DNA of 64,000 bases from Argyresthia goedartella. Lineage: Eukaryota > Arthropoda > Insecta > Lepidoptera > Argyresthiidae. A model generated the notes under the pieces. It did not search any database, had not been told where the DNA came from, and worked only from the letters and a program-made list of their open reading frames with translations. Made by a program: the position numbers and the translations under genes. Location: positions 20,330,552 through 20,394,551 of the forward strand of contig OX463832.1 in assembly GCA_949825045.1 (NCBI GenBank). The letters are read 5' to 3'. Below are positions 1 through 13,107 of the stretch, piece after piece. Positions within the stretch are counted from its first letter, which is position 1; each line of letters opens with the position of its first letter.

Positions 1-1924
1 TATTGACAATGTTTATCAAGTCGCAACCTCAGATGAATGAAACTCTTTGTTGCTATTGGCGATGTTTATCAAGTCGCAACCTCAGATGAATGAAACTCTT
101 TGTTGCTATTGGCGATGTTTATCAAGTTGCAACCTCAGATGAATGAAACTCTTTGTTGCTATTGACAATGTTTATCAAGTCGCAACCTCAGAAGAATGAA
201 ACTCTTTGTTGCTATTGGCGATGTTTATCAAGTCGCAACCTCAGATGAATGAAACTCTTTGTTGCTATTGACAATGTTTATCAAGTTGCCACCTCAGATG
301 AATGAAACTCTTTGTTGCTATTGGCGATGTTTATCAAGTCGCAACCTCAGATGAATGAAACTCTTTGTTGCTATTGGCGATGTTTATCAAGTCGCAACCT
401 CAGATGAATGAAACTCTTTGTTGCTATTGGCGATGTTTATCAAGTTGCCACCTCAGATGAATGAAACTCTTTGTTGCTATTGGCGATGTTTATCAAGTCG
501 CAACCTCAGATGAATGAAACTCTTTGTTGCTATTGGCGATGTTTATCAAGTCGCAACCTCAGATGAATGAAACTCTTTGTTGCTATTGGCGATGTTTATC
601 AAGTCGCAACCTCAGATGAATGAAACTCTTTGTTGCTATTGGCGATGTTTATCAAGTCGCAACCTCAGATGAATGAAACTCTTTGTTGCTATTGGCGATG
701 TGATGAATGAAACTCTTTGTTGCTATTGACAATGTTTATCAAGTTGCAACCTCAGATGAATGAAACTCTTTGTTGCTATTGACAATGTTTATCAAGTCGC
801 AACCTCAGATGAATGAAACTCTTTGTTGCTATTGACAATGTTTATCAAGTCGCAACCTCAGATGAATGAAACTCTTTGTTGCTATTGACAATGTTTATCA
901 AGTCGCAACCTCAGATGAATGAAACTCTTTGTTGCTATTGACAATGTTTATCAAGTCGCAACCTCAGATGAATGAAACTCTTTGTTGCTATTGACAATGT
1001 TTATCAAGTCGCAACCTCAGATGAATGAAACTCTTTGTTGCTATTGGCGATGTTTATCAAGTCGCAACCTCAGATGAATGAAACTCTTTGTTGCTATTGA
1101 CAATGTTTATCAAGTCGCAACCTCAGATGAATGAAACTCTTTGTTGCTATTGACAATGTTTATCAAGTCGCAACCTCAGATGAATGAAACTCTTTGTTGC
1201 TATTGGCGATGTTTATCAAGTCGCAACCTCAGATGAATGAAACTCTTTGTTGCTATTGACAATGTTTATCAAGTTGCCACCTCAGATGAATGAAACTCTT
1301 TGTTGCTATTGGCGATGTTTATCAAGTCGCAACCTCAGATGAATGAAACTCTTTGTTGCTATTGGCGATGTTTATCAAGTCGCAACCTCAGATGAATGAA
1401 ACTCTTTGTTGCTATTGGCGATGTTTATCAAGTCGCAACCTCAGATGAATGAAACTCTTTGTTGCTATTGACAATGTTTATCAAGTCGCAACCTCAGATG
1501 AATGAAACTCTTTGTTGCTATTGGCGATGTTTATCAAGTCGCAACCTCAGATGAATGAAACTCTTTGTTGCTATTGGCGATGTTTATCAAGTCGCAACCT
1601 CAGATGAATGAAACTCTTTGTTGCTATTGACAATGTTTATCAAGTCGCAACCTCAGATGAATGAAACTCTTTGTTGCTATTGGCGATGTTTATCAAGTCG
1701 CAACCTCAGATGAATGAAACTCTTTGTTGCTATTGGCGATGTTTATCAAGTCGCAACCTCAGATGAATGAAACTCTTTGTTGCTATTGGCGATGTTTATC
1801 AAGTCGCAACCTCAGATGAATGAAACTCTTTGTTGCTATTGACAATGTTTATCAAGTCGCAACCTCAGATGAATGAAACTCTTTGTTGCTATTGACAATG
1901 TTTATCAAGTCGCAACCTCAGATG

Positions 1925-4900
1925 AATGAAACTCTTTGTTGCTATTGGCGATGTTTATCAAGTCGCAACCTCAGATGAATGAAACTCGTTGTTGCTATTG
2001 ACAATGTTTATCAAGTCGCAACCTCAGATGAATGAAACTCTTTGTTGTTATTGACAATGTTTATCAAGTCGCAACCTCAGATGAATGAAACTCTTTGTTG
2101 CTATTGGCGATGTTTATCAAGTCGCAACCTCAGATGAATGAAACTCTTTGTTGCTATTGACAATGTTTATCAAGTCGCAACCTCAGATGAATGAAACTCT
2201 TTGTTGCTATTGACAATGTTTATCAAGTCGCAACCTCAGATGAATGAAACTCTTTGTTGCTATTGACAATGTTTATCAAGTCGCAACCTCAGATGAATGA
2301 AACTCCTTGTTGCTATTGGCGATGTTTATCAAGTCGCAACCTCAGATGAATGAAACTCTTTGTTGCTATTGACAATGTTTATCAAGTCGCAACCTCAGAT
2401 GAATGAAACTCTTTGTTGCTATTGGCGATGTTTATCAAGTCGCAACCTCAGATGAATGAAACTCTTTGTTGCTATTGACAATGTTTATCAAGTCGCAACC
2501 TCAGATGAATGAAACTCTTTGTTGCTATTGGCGATGTTTATCAAGTCGCAACCTCAGATGAATGAAACTCTTTGTTGCTATTGACAATGTTTATCAAGTC
2601 GCAACCTCAGATGAATGAAACTCTTTGTTGCTATTGACAATGTTTATCAAGTTGCCACCTCAGATGAATGAAACTCTTTGTTGCTATTGACAATGTTTAT
2701 CAAGTCGCAACCTCAGATGAATGAAACTCTTTGTTGCTATTGGCGATGTTTATCAAGTCGCAACCTCAGATGAATGAAACTCTTTGTTGCTATTGGCGAT
2801 GTTTATCAAGTCGCAACCTCAGATGAATGAAACTCTTTGTTGTTATTGACAATGTTTATCAAGTTGCCACCTCAGATGAATGAAACTCTTTGTTGCTATT
2901 GACAATGTTTATCAAGTCGCAACCTCAGATGAATGAAACTCTTTGTTGCTATTGGCGATGTTTATCAAGTCGCAACCTCAGATGAATGAAACTCGTTGTT
3001 GCTATTGACAATGTTTATCAAGTCGCAACCTCAGATGAATGAAACTCTTTGTTGCTATTGACAATGTTTATCAAGTCGCAACCTCAGATGAATGAAACTC
3101 TTTGTTGCTATTGACAATGTTTATCAAGTAGCAACCTCAGATGAATGAAACTCTTTGTTGCTATTGGCGATGTTTATCAAGTCGCAACCTCAGATGAATG
3201 AAACTCTTTGTTGCTATTGACAATGTTTATCAAGTCGCAACCTCAGATGAATGAAACTCTTTGTTGCTATTGACAATGTTTATCAAGTCGCAACCTCAGA
3301 TGAATGAAACTCTTTGTTGCTATTGGCGATGTTTATCAAGTCGCAACCTCAGATGAATGAAACTCTTTGTTGCTATTGACAATGTTTATCAAGTCGCAAC
3401 CTCAGATGAATGAAACTCTTTGTTGCTATTGACAATGTTTATCAAGTCGCAACCTCAGATGAATGAAACTCTTCGTTGTTATTGACAATGTTTATCAAGT
3501 CGCAACCTCAGATGAATGAAACTCTTTGTTGCTATTGGCGATGTTTATCAAGTCGCAACCTCAGATGAATGAAACTCTTTGTTGCTATTGACAATGTTTA
3601 TCAAGTCGCAACCTCAGATGAATGAAACTCTTTGTTGCTATTGACAATGTTTATCAAGTCGCAACCTCAGATGAATGAAACTCTTTGTTGCTATTGGCGA
3701 TGTTTATCAAGTCGCAACCTCAGATGAATGAAACTCTTTGTTGCTATTGACAATGTTTATCAAGTCGCAACCTCAGATGAATGAAACTCTTTGTTGCTAT
3801 TGACAATGTTTATCAAGTCGCAACCTCAGATGAATGAAACTCTTTGTTGTTATTGACAATGTTTATCAAGTCGCAACCTCAGATGAATGAAACTCTTTGT
3901 TGCTATTGGCGATGTTTATCAAGTCGCAACCTCAGATGAATGAAACTCTTTGTTGCTATTGACAATGTTTATCAAGTCGCAACCTCAGATGAATGAAACT
4001 CTTTGTTGCTATTGGCGATGTTTATCAAGTCGCAACCTCAGATGAATGAAACTCTTTGTTGCTATTGGCGATGTTTATCAAGTCGCAACCTCAGATGAAT
4101 GAAACTCTTTGTTGCTATTGGCGATGTTTATCAAGTCGCAACCTCAGATGAATGAAACTCGTTGTTGCTATTGACAATGTTTATCAAGTCGCAACCTCAG
4201 ATGAATGAAACTCTTTGTTGTTATTGACAATGTTTATCAAGTCGCAACCTCAGATGAATGAAACTCTTTGTTGCTATTGGCGATGTTTATCAAGTCGCAA
4301 CCTCAGATGAATGAAACTCTTTGTTGCTATTGACAATGTTTATCAAGTCGCAACCTCAGATGAATGAAACTCTTTGTTGCTATTGACAATGTTTATCAAG
4401 TCGCAACCTCAGATGAATGAAACTCTTTGTTGCTATTGACAATGTTTATCAAGTCGCAACCTCAGATGAATGAAACTCCTTGTTGCTATTGGCGATGTTT
4501 ATCAAGTCGCAACCTCAGATGAATGAAACTCTTTGTTGCTATTGACAATGTTTATCAAGTCGCAACCTCAGATGAATGAAACTCTTTGTTGCTATTGGCG
4601 ATGTTTATCAAGTCGCAACCTCAGATGAATGAAACTCTTTGTTGCTATTGACAATGTTTATCAAGTCGCAACCTCAGATGAATGAAACTCTTTGTTGCTA
4701 TTGGCGATGTTTATCAAGTCGCAACCTCAGATGAATGAAACTCTTTGTTGCTATTGACAATGTTTATCAAGTCGCAACCTCAGATGAATGAAACTCTTTG
4801 TTGCTATTGACAATGTTTATCAAGTTGCCACCTCAGATGAATGAAACTCTTTGTTGCTATTGACAATGTTTATCAAGTCGCAACCTCAGATGAATGAAAC

Positions 4901-6290
4901 TCTTTGTTGCTATTGGCGATGTTTATCAAGTCGCAACCTCAGATGAATGAAACTCTTTGTTGCTATTGGCGATGTTTATCAAGTCGCAACCTCAGATGAA
5001 TGAAACTCTTTGTTGTTATTGACAATGTTTATCAAGTTAACACCTCAGATGAATGAAACTCTTTGTTGCTATTGACAATGTTTATCAAGTCGCAACCTCA
5101 GATGAATGAAACTCTTTGTTGCTATTGGCGATGTTTATCAAGTCGCAACCTCAGATGAATGAAACTCGTTGTTGCTATTGACAATGTTTATCAAGTCGCA
5201 ACCTCAGATGAATGAAACTCTTTGTTGCTATTGACAATGTTTATCAAGTCGCAACCTCAGATGAATGAAACTCTTTGTTGCTATTGACAATGTTTATCAA
5301 GTCGCAACCTCAGATGAATGAAACTCTTTGTTGCTATTGGCGATGTTTATCAAGTCGCAACCTCAGATGAATGAAACTCTTTGTTGCTATTGACAATGTT
5401 TATCAAGTCGCAACCTCAGATGAATGAAACTCTTTGTTGCTATTGACAATGTTTATCAAGTCGCAACCTCAGATGAATGAAACTCTTTGTTGCTATTGGC
5501 GATGTTTATCAAGTCGCAACCTCAGATGAATGAAACTCTTTGTTGCTATTGACAATGTTTATCAAGTCGCAACCTCAGATGAATGAAACTCTTTGTTGCT
5601 ATTGACAATGTTTATCAAGTCGCAACCTCAGATGAATGAAACTTTTTGTTGTTATTGACAATGTTTATCAAGTCGCAACCTCAGATGAATGAAACTCTTT
5701 GTTGCTATTGGCGATGTTTATCAAGTCGCAACCTCAGATGAATGAAACTCTTTGTTGCTATTGACAATGTTTATCAAGTCGCAACCTCAGATGAATGAAA
5801 CTCTTTGTTGCTATTGACAATGTTTATCAAGTCGCAACCTCAGATGAATGAAACTCTTTGTTGCTATTGGCGATGTTTATCAAGTCGCAACCTCAGATGA
5901 ATGAAACTCTTTGTTGCTATTGACAATGTTTATCAAGTCGCAACCTCAGATGAATGAAACTCTTTGTTGCTATTGACAATGTTTATCAAGTCGCAACCTC
6001 AGATGAATGAAACTCTTTGTTGTTATTGACAATGTTTATCAAGTCGCAACCTCAGATGAATGAAACTCTTTGTTGCTATTGGCGATGTTTATCAAGTCGC
6101 AACCTCAGATGAATGAAACTCTTTGTTGCTATTGACAATGTTTATCAAGTCGCAACCTCAGATGAATGAAACTCTTTGTTGCTATTGGCGATGTTTATCA
6201 AGTCGCAACCTCAGATGAATGAAACTCTTTGTTGCTATTGGCGATGTTTATCAAGTCGCAACCTCAGATGAATGAAACTCTTTGTTGCTA
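1925..6290. repeat. 41-unit higher-order duplication in the satellite
   Basis: Rare variants recur at exactly 2173 bp (41 x 53). The CTCGTT variant is at 1983 and 4156, and again at 2990 and 5163. CTCCTT is at 2301 and 4474. A TTGTT unit is at 3841 and 6014. The order of GACAATG and GGCGATG units also matches across the block and stops matching to the left of about 1900 and to the right of about 6300. Two adjacent copies of a 41-unit block are therefore present. They differ by a few substitutions (for example near 3130, 3472 and 5038), so they are not simply one sequence assembled twice without change. Confidence 0.9.
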
Positions 6291-7189
6291 TTGGCGATGT
6301 TTATCAAGTCGCAACCTCAGATGAATGAAACTCTTTGTTGCTATTGGCGATGTTTATCAAGTTGCAACCTCAGATGAATGAAACTCTTTGTTGCTATTGA
6401 CAATGTTTATCAAGTCGCAACCTCAGATGAATGAAACTCTTTGTTGCTATTGGCGATGTTTATCAAGTCGCAACCTCAGATGAATGAAACTCTTTGTTGT
6501 TATTGACAATGTTTATCAAGTCGCAACCTCAGATGAATGAAACTCTTTGTTGCTATTGACAATGTTTATCAAGTCGCAACCTCAGATGAATGAAACTCTT
6601 TGTTGCTATTGACAATGTTTATCAAGTCGCAACCTCAGATGAATGAAACTCTTTGTTGTTATTGACAATGTTTATCAAGTTGCCACCTCAGATGAATGAA
6701 ACTCGTTGTTGCTATTGACAATGTTTATCAAGTCGCAACCTCAGATGAATGAAACTCTTTGTTGCTATTGACAATGTTTATCAAGTCGCAACCTCAGATG
6801 AATGAAACTCTTTGTTGCTATTGACAATGTTTATCAAGTCGCAACCTCAGATGAATGAAACTCTTTGTTGCTATTGACAATGTTTATCAAGTCGCAACCT
6901 CAGATGAATGAAACTCTTTGTTGCTATTGACAATGTTTATCAAGTCGCAACCTCAGATGAATGAAACTCGTTGTTGCTATTGACAATGTTTATCAAGTCG
7001 CAACCTCAGATGAATGAAACTCTTTGTTGCTATTGACAATGTTTATCAAGTCGCAACCTCAGATGAATGAAACTCTTTGTTGCTATTGGCGATGTTTATC
7101 AAGTCGCAACCTCAGATGAATGAAACTCTTTGATGCTATTGATAATGTTTATCAAGTCGCAACCTCAGATGAATGAAACTCTTTGTTGC

Positions 7190-8175
7190 TATTGACAAAG
7201 TTTATCAAATCGCAAACCTCAGATAAAAGAAGCTCTTTGTTGCTACTGACAATGGCTGTTGACAATGCTTATCAAGCCTCAAGATGAATGAAACTCTTTG
7301 TTGCTATTGACAAAGTTTATCAAATCGCAAACCTCAGATAAAAGAAGCTCTTTGTTGCTACTGACAATGGCTGTTGACAATGCTTATCAAGCCTCAAGAT
7401 GAATGAAACTCATTGTTGCTATTGACAATGTTTATCAAATCGCAAAACTCAGATAAATGAAACTCATTGTTGCTATTGACAATGTTTATCAAATCGCTAA
7501 CCCCAGATAAATGAAACTCTTTGTTGCTATTGACAAAGTTTATCAAATCGCAAACCTCAGATAAAAGAAGCTCTTTGTTGCTACTGACAATGGCTGTTGA
7601 CAATGCTTATCAAGCCTCAAGATGAATGAAACTCTTTGTTGCTATTGACAAAGTTTATCAAATCGCAAAACTCAGATAAAAGAAGCTCTTTGTTGCTACT
7701 GACAATGGCTGTAGACAATGCTTATCAAGCCTCAAGATGAATGAAACTCTTTGTTGCTATTGACAATGTTTATCAAATCGCAAACCTCAGATAAATGAAA
7801 CTCATTGTTGCTATTGACAATGTTTATCAAATCGCTAACCCCACATAAATGAAACTCTTTGTTGCTATTGACAAAGTTTATCAAATCGCAAACCTCAGAT
7901 AAAAGAAGCTCTTTGTTGCTACTGACAATGGCTGTTGACAATGCTTATCAAGCCTCAAGATGAATGAAACTCATTGTTGCTATTGACAATGTTTATCAAG
8001 TCGCAACCTCAGATAAATGAAACTCATTGTTGCTATTGACAATGTTTATCAAATCGCAAAACTCAGATAAATGAAACTCATTGTTGCTATTGACAATGTT
8101 TATCAAATCGCTAACCCCAGATAAATGAAACTCTTTGTTGCTATTGACAAAGTTTATCAAATCGCAAAACTCAGA
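7190..8175. repeat. Diverged satellite sub-array with composite units
   Basis: Here the 53-bp units diverge and alternate with hybrid units carrying GACAAAGTTTATCAAATCGC, AGATAAAAGAAGC and CTGACAATGGCTGTTGACAA, the last a partial duplication inside the unit. A composite of about 115 bp recurs (7191 and 7306). A larger repeat of 338 bp is visible, because the block starting near 7394 recurs near 7732 with few differences. The flanks return to the homogeneous 53-bp type by about 8200. A related hybrid unit is isolated at about 10205-10260. Confidence 0.85.
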
Positions 8176-11100
8176 TAAATGAAACTCTTTGTTGTTTATT
8201 GACGATGTTTATCAAGTTGCAACCTCAGATGAATGAAACTCTTTGTTGCTATTGACAATGTTTATCAAGTTGCAACCTCAGATGAATGAAACTCTTTGTT
8301 GCTATTGACAATGTTTATCAAGTCGCAACCTCAGATGAATGAAACTCTTTGTTGCTATTGGCGATGTTTATCAAGTCGCAACCTCAGATGAATGAAACTC
8401 TTTGTTGCTATTGACAATGTTTATCAAGTCGCAACCTCAGATGAATGAAACTCTTTGTTGCTATTGACAATGTTTATCAAGTCGCAACCTCAGATGAATG
8501 AAACTCTTTGTTGCTATTGACAATGTTTATCAAGTCGCAACCTCAGATGAATGAAACTCTTTGTTGTTATTGACAATGTTTATCAAGTCGCAACCTCAGA
8601 TGAATGAAACTCTTTGTTGCTATTGGCGATGTTTATCAAGTCGCAACCTCAGATGAATGAAACTCTTTGTTGCTATTGGCGATGTTTATCAAGTCGCAAC
8701 CTCAGATGAATGAAACTCTTTGTTGTTATTGACAATGTTTATCAAGTCGCAACCTCAGATGAATGAAACTCTTTGTTGCTATTGACAATGTTTATCAAGT
8801 CGCAACCTCAGATGAATGAAACTCGTTGTTGCTATTGACAATGTTTATCAAGTTGCAACCTCAGATGAATGAAACTCTTTGTTGTTATTGACAATGTTTA
8901 TCAAGTCGCAACCTCAGATGAATGAAACTCTTTGTTGCTATTGACAATGTTTATCAAGTCGCAACCTCAGATGAATGAAACTCTTTGTTGCTATTGACAA
9001 TGTTTATCAAGTCGCAACCTCAGATGAATGAAACTCTTTGTTGTTATTGACAATGTTTATCAAGTTGCCACCTCAGATGAATGAAACTCTTTGTTGTTAT
9101 TGACAATGTTTATCAAGTCGCAACCTCAGATGAATGAAACTCTTTGTTGCTATTGACAATGTTTATCAAGTTGCCACCTCAGATGAATGAAACTCTTTGT
9201 TGTTATTGACAATGTTTATCAAATCGCAACCTCAGATGAATGAAACTCTTTGTTGCTATTGACAATGTTTATCAAGTTGCCACCTCAGATGAATGAAACT
9301 CTTTGTTGTTATTGACAATGTTTATCAAATCGCAACCTCAGATGAATGAAACTCTTTGTTGTTATTGACAATGTTTATCAAATCGCAACCTCAGATGAAT
9401 GAAACTCCTTGTTGCTATTGACAATGTTTATCAAGTTGCCACCTCAGATGAATGAAACTCTTTGTTGCTATTGACAATGTTTATCAAGTCGCAACCTCAG
9501 ATGAATGAAACTCTTTGTTGCTATTGGCGATGTTTATCAAGTCGCAACCTCAGATGAATGAAACTCTTTGTTGCTATTGACAATGTTTATCAAGTCGCAA
9601 CCTCAGATGAATGAAACTCTTTGTTGCTATTGACAATGTTTATCAAGTCGCAACCTCAGATGAATGAAACTCTTTGTTGCTATTGACAATGTTTATCAAG
9701 TCGCAACCTCAGATGAATGAAACTCTTTGTTGCTATTGACAATGTTTATCAAGTCGCAACCTCAGATGAATGAAACTCTTTGTTGCTATTGACAATGTTT
9801 ATCAAGTTGCAACCTCAGATGAATGAAACTCTTTGTTGCTATTGGCGATGTTTATCAAGTCGCAACCTCAGATGAATGAAACTCTTTGTTGCTATTGACA
9901 ATGTTTATCAAGTCGCAACCTCAGATGAATGAAACTCTTTGTTGCTATTGACAATGTTTATCAAGTTGCAACCTCAGATGAATGAAACTCTTTGTTGCTA
10001 TTGGCGATGTTTATCAAGTCGCAACCTCAGATGAATGAAACTCTTTGTTGCTATTGACAATGTTTATCAAGTCGCAACCTCAGATGAATGAAACTCTTTG
10101 TTGCTATTGACAATGTTTATCAAGTTGCAACCTCAGATGAATGAAACTCTTTGTTGCTATTGACAATGTTTATCAAGTTGCAACCTCAGATGAATGAAAC
10201 TCTTTGTTGCTGTTGACAATGCTTATCAAGCCTCAAGATGAATGAAACTCTTAGTTTCTATTGACAATGTTTATCAAGTCGCAACCTCAGATGAATGGAA
10301 CTCTTTGTTGCTATTGACAATGTTTATCAAGTCGCAACCTCAGATGAATGAAACTCTTTGTTGCTATTGACAATGTTTATCAAGTCGCAACCTCAGATGA
10401 ATGAAACTCTTTGTTGCTATTGACAATGTTTATCAAGTTGCAACCTCAGATGAATGAAACTCTTTGACAATGTTTATCAAGTCGCAACCTCAGATGAATG
10501 AAACTCTTTGTTGCTATTGACAATGTTTATCAAGTCGCAACCTCAGATGAATGAAACTCTTTGTTGCTATTGGCGATGTTTATCAAGTCGCAACCTCAGA
10601 TGAATGAAACTCTTTGTTGTTATTGACAATGTTTATCAAGTTGCCACCTCAGATGAATGAAACTCTTTGTTGCTATTGGCGATGTTTATCAAGTCGCAAC
10701 CTCAGATGAATGAAACTCTTTGTTGCTATTGGCGATGTTTATCAAGTCGCAACCTCAGATGAATGAAACTCTTTGTTGTTATTGATATGTTTATCAAGTC
10801 GCAACCTCAGATGAATGAAACTCTTTGTTGCTATTGACAATGTTTATCAAGTTGCCACCTCAGATGAATGAAACTCTTTGTTGTTATTGACAATGTTTAT
10901 CAAATCGCAACCTCAGATGAATGAAACTCTTTGTTGCTATTGACAATGTTTATTAAGTTGCCACCTCAGATGAATGAAACTCTTTGTTGCTATTGACAAT
11001 GTTTATCAAGTCGCAACCTCAGATGAATGAAACTCTTTGTTGTTATTGACAATGTTTATCAAGTTGCCACCTCAGATGAATGAAACTCTTTGTTGTTATT

Positions 11101-11990
11101 GACAATGTTTATCAAGTCGCAACCTCAGATGAATGAAACTCTTTGTTGCTATTGACAATGTTTATCAAGTTGCCACCTCAGATGAATGAAACTCTTTGTT
11201 TTTATTGACAATGTTTATCAAATCGCAACCTCAGATGAATGAAACTCTTTGTTGCTATTGACAATGTTTATTAAGTTGCCACCTCAGATGAATGAAACTC
11301 TTTGTTGTTATTGACAATGTTTATCAAATCGCAACCTCAGATGAATGAAACTCTTTGTTGTTATTGACAATGTTTATCAAATCGCAACCTCAGATGAATG
11401 AAACTCTTTGTTGCTATTGACAATGTTTATCAAGTTGCCACCTCAGATGAATGAAACTCTTTGTTGCTATTGACAATGTTTATCAAGTCGCAACCTCAGA
11501 TGAATGAAACTCTTTGTTGCTATTGGCGATGTTTATCAAGTCGCAGCCTCAGATGAATGAAACTCTTTGTTGCTATTGGCGATGTTTATCAAGTCGCAAC
11601 CTCAGATGAATGAAACTCTTTGTTGCTATTGACATAGATTATCAAGTTGCAACCTCAGATGAATGAAACTCTTTGTTGCTATTGGCGATGTTTATCAAGT
11701 CGCAACCTCAGATGAATGAAACTCTTTGTTGCTATTGACATAGATTATCAAGTTGCCACCTCAGATGAATGAAACTCTTTGTTGCTATTGGCGATGTTTA
11801 TCAAGTCGCAACCTCAGATGAATGAAACTCTTTGTTGCTATTGACATAGATTATCAAGTTGCCACCTCAGATGAATGAAACTCTTTGTTGCTAATGACAA
11901 AGATTATCAAGTTGCAACCTCAGATGAATGAAACTCTTTGTGGCTGTTGACAATGCTTATCAAACCTCAAGCCTCAGATGGAAGAAACTC

Positions 11991-13105
11991 TTTGTGTTAC
12001 AAAAATACAGCGCCCTCTACCAAAAAGTTTTGTGTAAACTTCCCCATTGAATAGTATATTAAGATCTATCTTAAATTCGAAATTCAAATAACTAGACCAA
12101 CATGACAGTTGGATTCACCCTTTTTTAGTTTTTATCAAAACACTTATCATAAACCCTATTTACTGCGTCCAAAAACCGCACTTTACGACCAGCATAATGA
12201 TATACTACTTGGTAAAAACTTATTTTGGTATCTGAATATTGATATATTTGGACATATTATGACATTAAAATTTCTAGTGCCGTGAAGTTGGTACTACTGA
12301 ACAAGCTAAACAAGTGCAGAGCAATGATCATTGCCACAATGCTGGTCGAACATGCGGTTCCTGAACACATCAAAGACATCAAAGAGAGCTTATGATATAT
12401 GTGTAGATAAACTAGTGTATGAAACTGTACATAATTAGGCATTATGTATCAGTCACATTAACTACTATAAAGTTGCGATATTAATACTCTAAGTGTTGTA
12501 AAAATCGATTCAGTGATATCGAAGACATCTAGATTCAATTACCAAAATAGGTTCATAGGTACCTACGTCAATTGCTTCATTTAATACTATGTTTTAATCA
12601 TTTATATATTGTTATTTTTATTTATTTTCTTCCTATATTACTATGAATATCAACAAAACATGCGTAACTGGACAGTCTGGAACAACGTCGTATCAAAAAA
12701 GTCAAGATACAACCATTAGGTTGCTCAAAAATAATTAATGTAGGAATAGGTATTATTCGAATAATCGTAATTCATGAATTAGCCAACCGAGACTACAACA
12801 CTATGTTTTTCGTCCAAAAGCGACAACGAATTGACTGTCATGTATGGCTAGTAATTGAAAAATAAGAGTTTACATATGTAGATACATACTTTGGAGCTAA
12901 GCTTGAACGCGAAGTCAGTTTCGTACGAGTTTCTTGTAGTCCGCTTGCTTGGAGGCGGGCTGGGGCTGTCCATTTCCTGTCAAGATGCATAATTAACTTT
13001 TACTTAAAAGGCACTTTCATTGCCCCTGGCCCCACACTAGGCTACCCTGATGAACCAAACATACAAATAATTTATAGAAAATCTTTATTCAACAACAAAA
13101 GATAA
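11991..13105. other. Non-repetitive spacer, no gene supported
   Basis: The satellite decays over its last units (GACATAGATTATC variants from about 11630) and stops near 11990. The following 1.1 kb is AT-rich, with no convincing gene. An open stretch of about 40 codons on the plus strand (about 12273-12393, preceded by TTCTAG) could be a decayed exon, but I recognise nothing in it. Near 13022-13055 there is a short fragment of the 3' part of the SINE type seen at 20822, in reverse orientation (CTGGCCCCACACTAGG). Confidence 0.5.
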
Positions 13106-13107
13106 TA

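Larger units (their letters stand above)
1..11990. repeat. 53-bp satellite array
   Basis: A head-to-tail tandem array with a 53-bp unit, seen directly (for example units starting at 1, 54 and 107), roughly 226 units, continuing past the left edge of the window. The unit reads TATTGACAATGTTTATCAAG, then TCGCAACCTCAGATGAATGA, then AACTCTTTGTTGC. Variation is confined to a few positions: GACAATG versus GGCGATG, TCGCAAC versus TTGCCAC, TTGCT versus TTGTT, and rare CTCGTT or CTCCTT. A partial unit occurs near 700 and a truncated one near 10465. Short open frames inside the array are by-products of the period and not genes. Centromeric or other heterochromatic location is inference only. Confidence 0.98.

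Noticed and set aside
7394..7941. Two near-identical 69-codon minus-strand frames in the satellite
   Set aside because: They are translations of the composite repeat units (338 bp apart); the peptide is itself a short repeat and has no independent support.
1..11990. CRISPR-like or other spaced repeat array
   Set aside because: The repeats are directly adjacent with no unique spacers, and the context is eukaryotic; it is a satellite.
12257..12442. 61-codon minus-strand frame, and an open plus-strand stretch at 12273-12393
   Set aside because: Neither has a recognisable domain or convincing splice context; kept only as a remark in the spacer entry.
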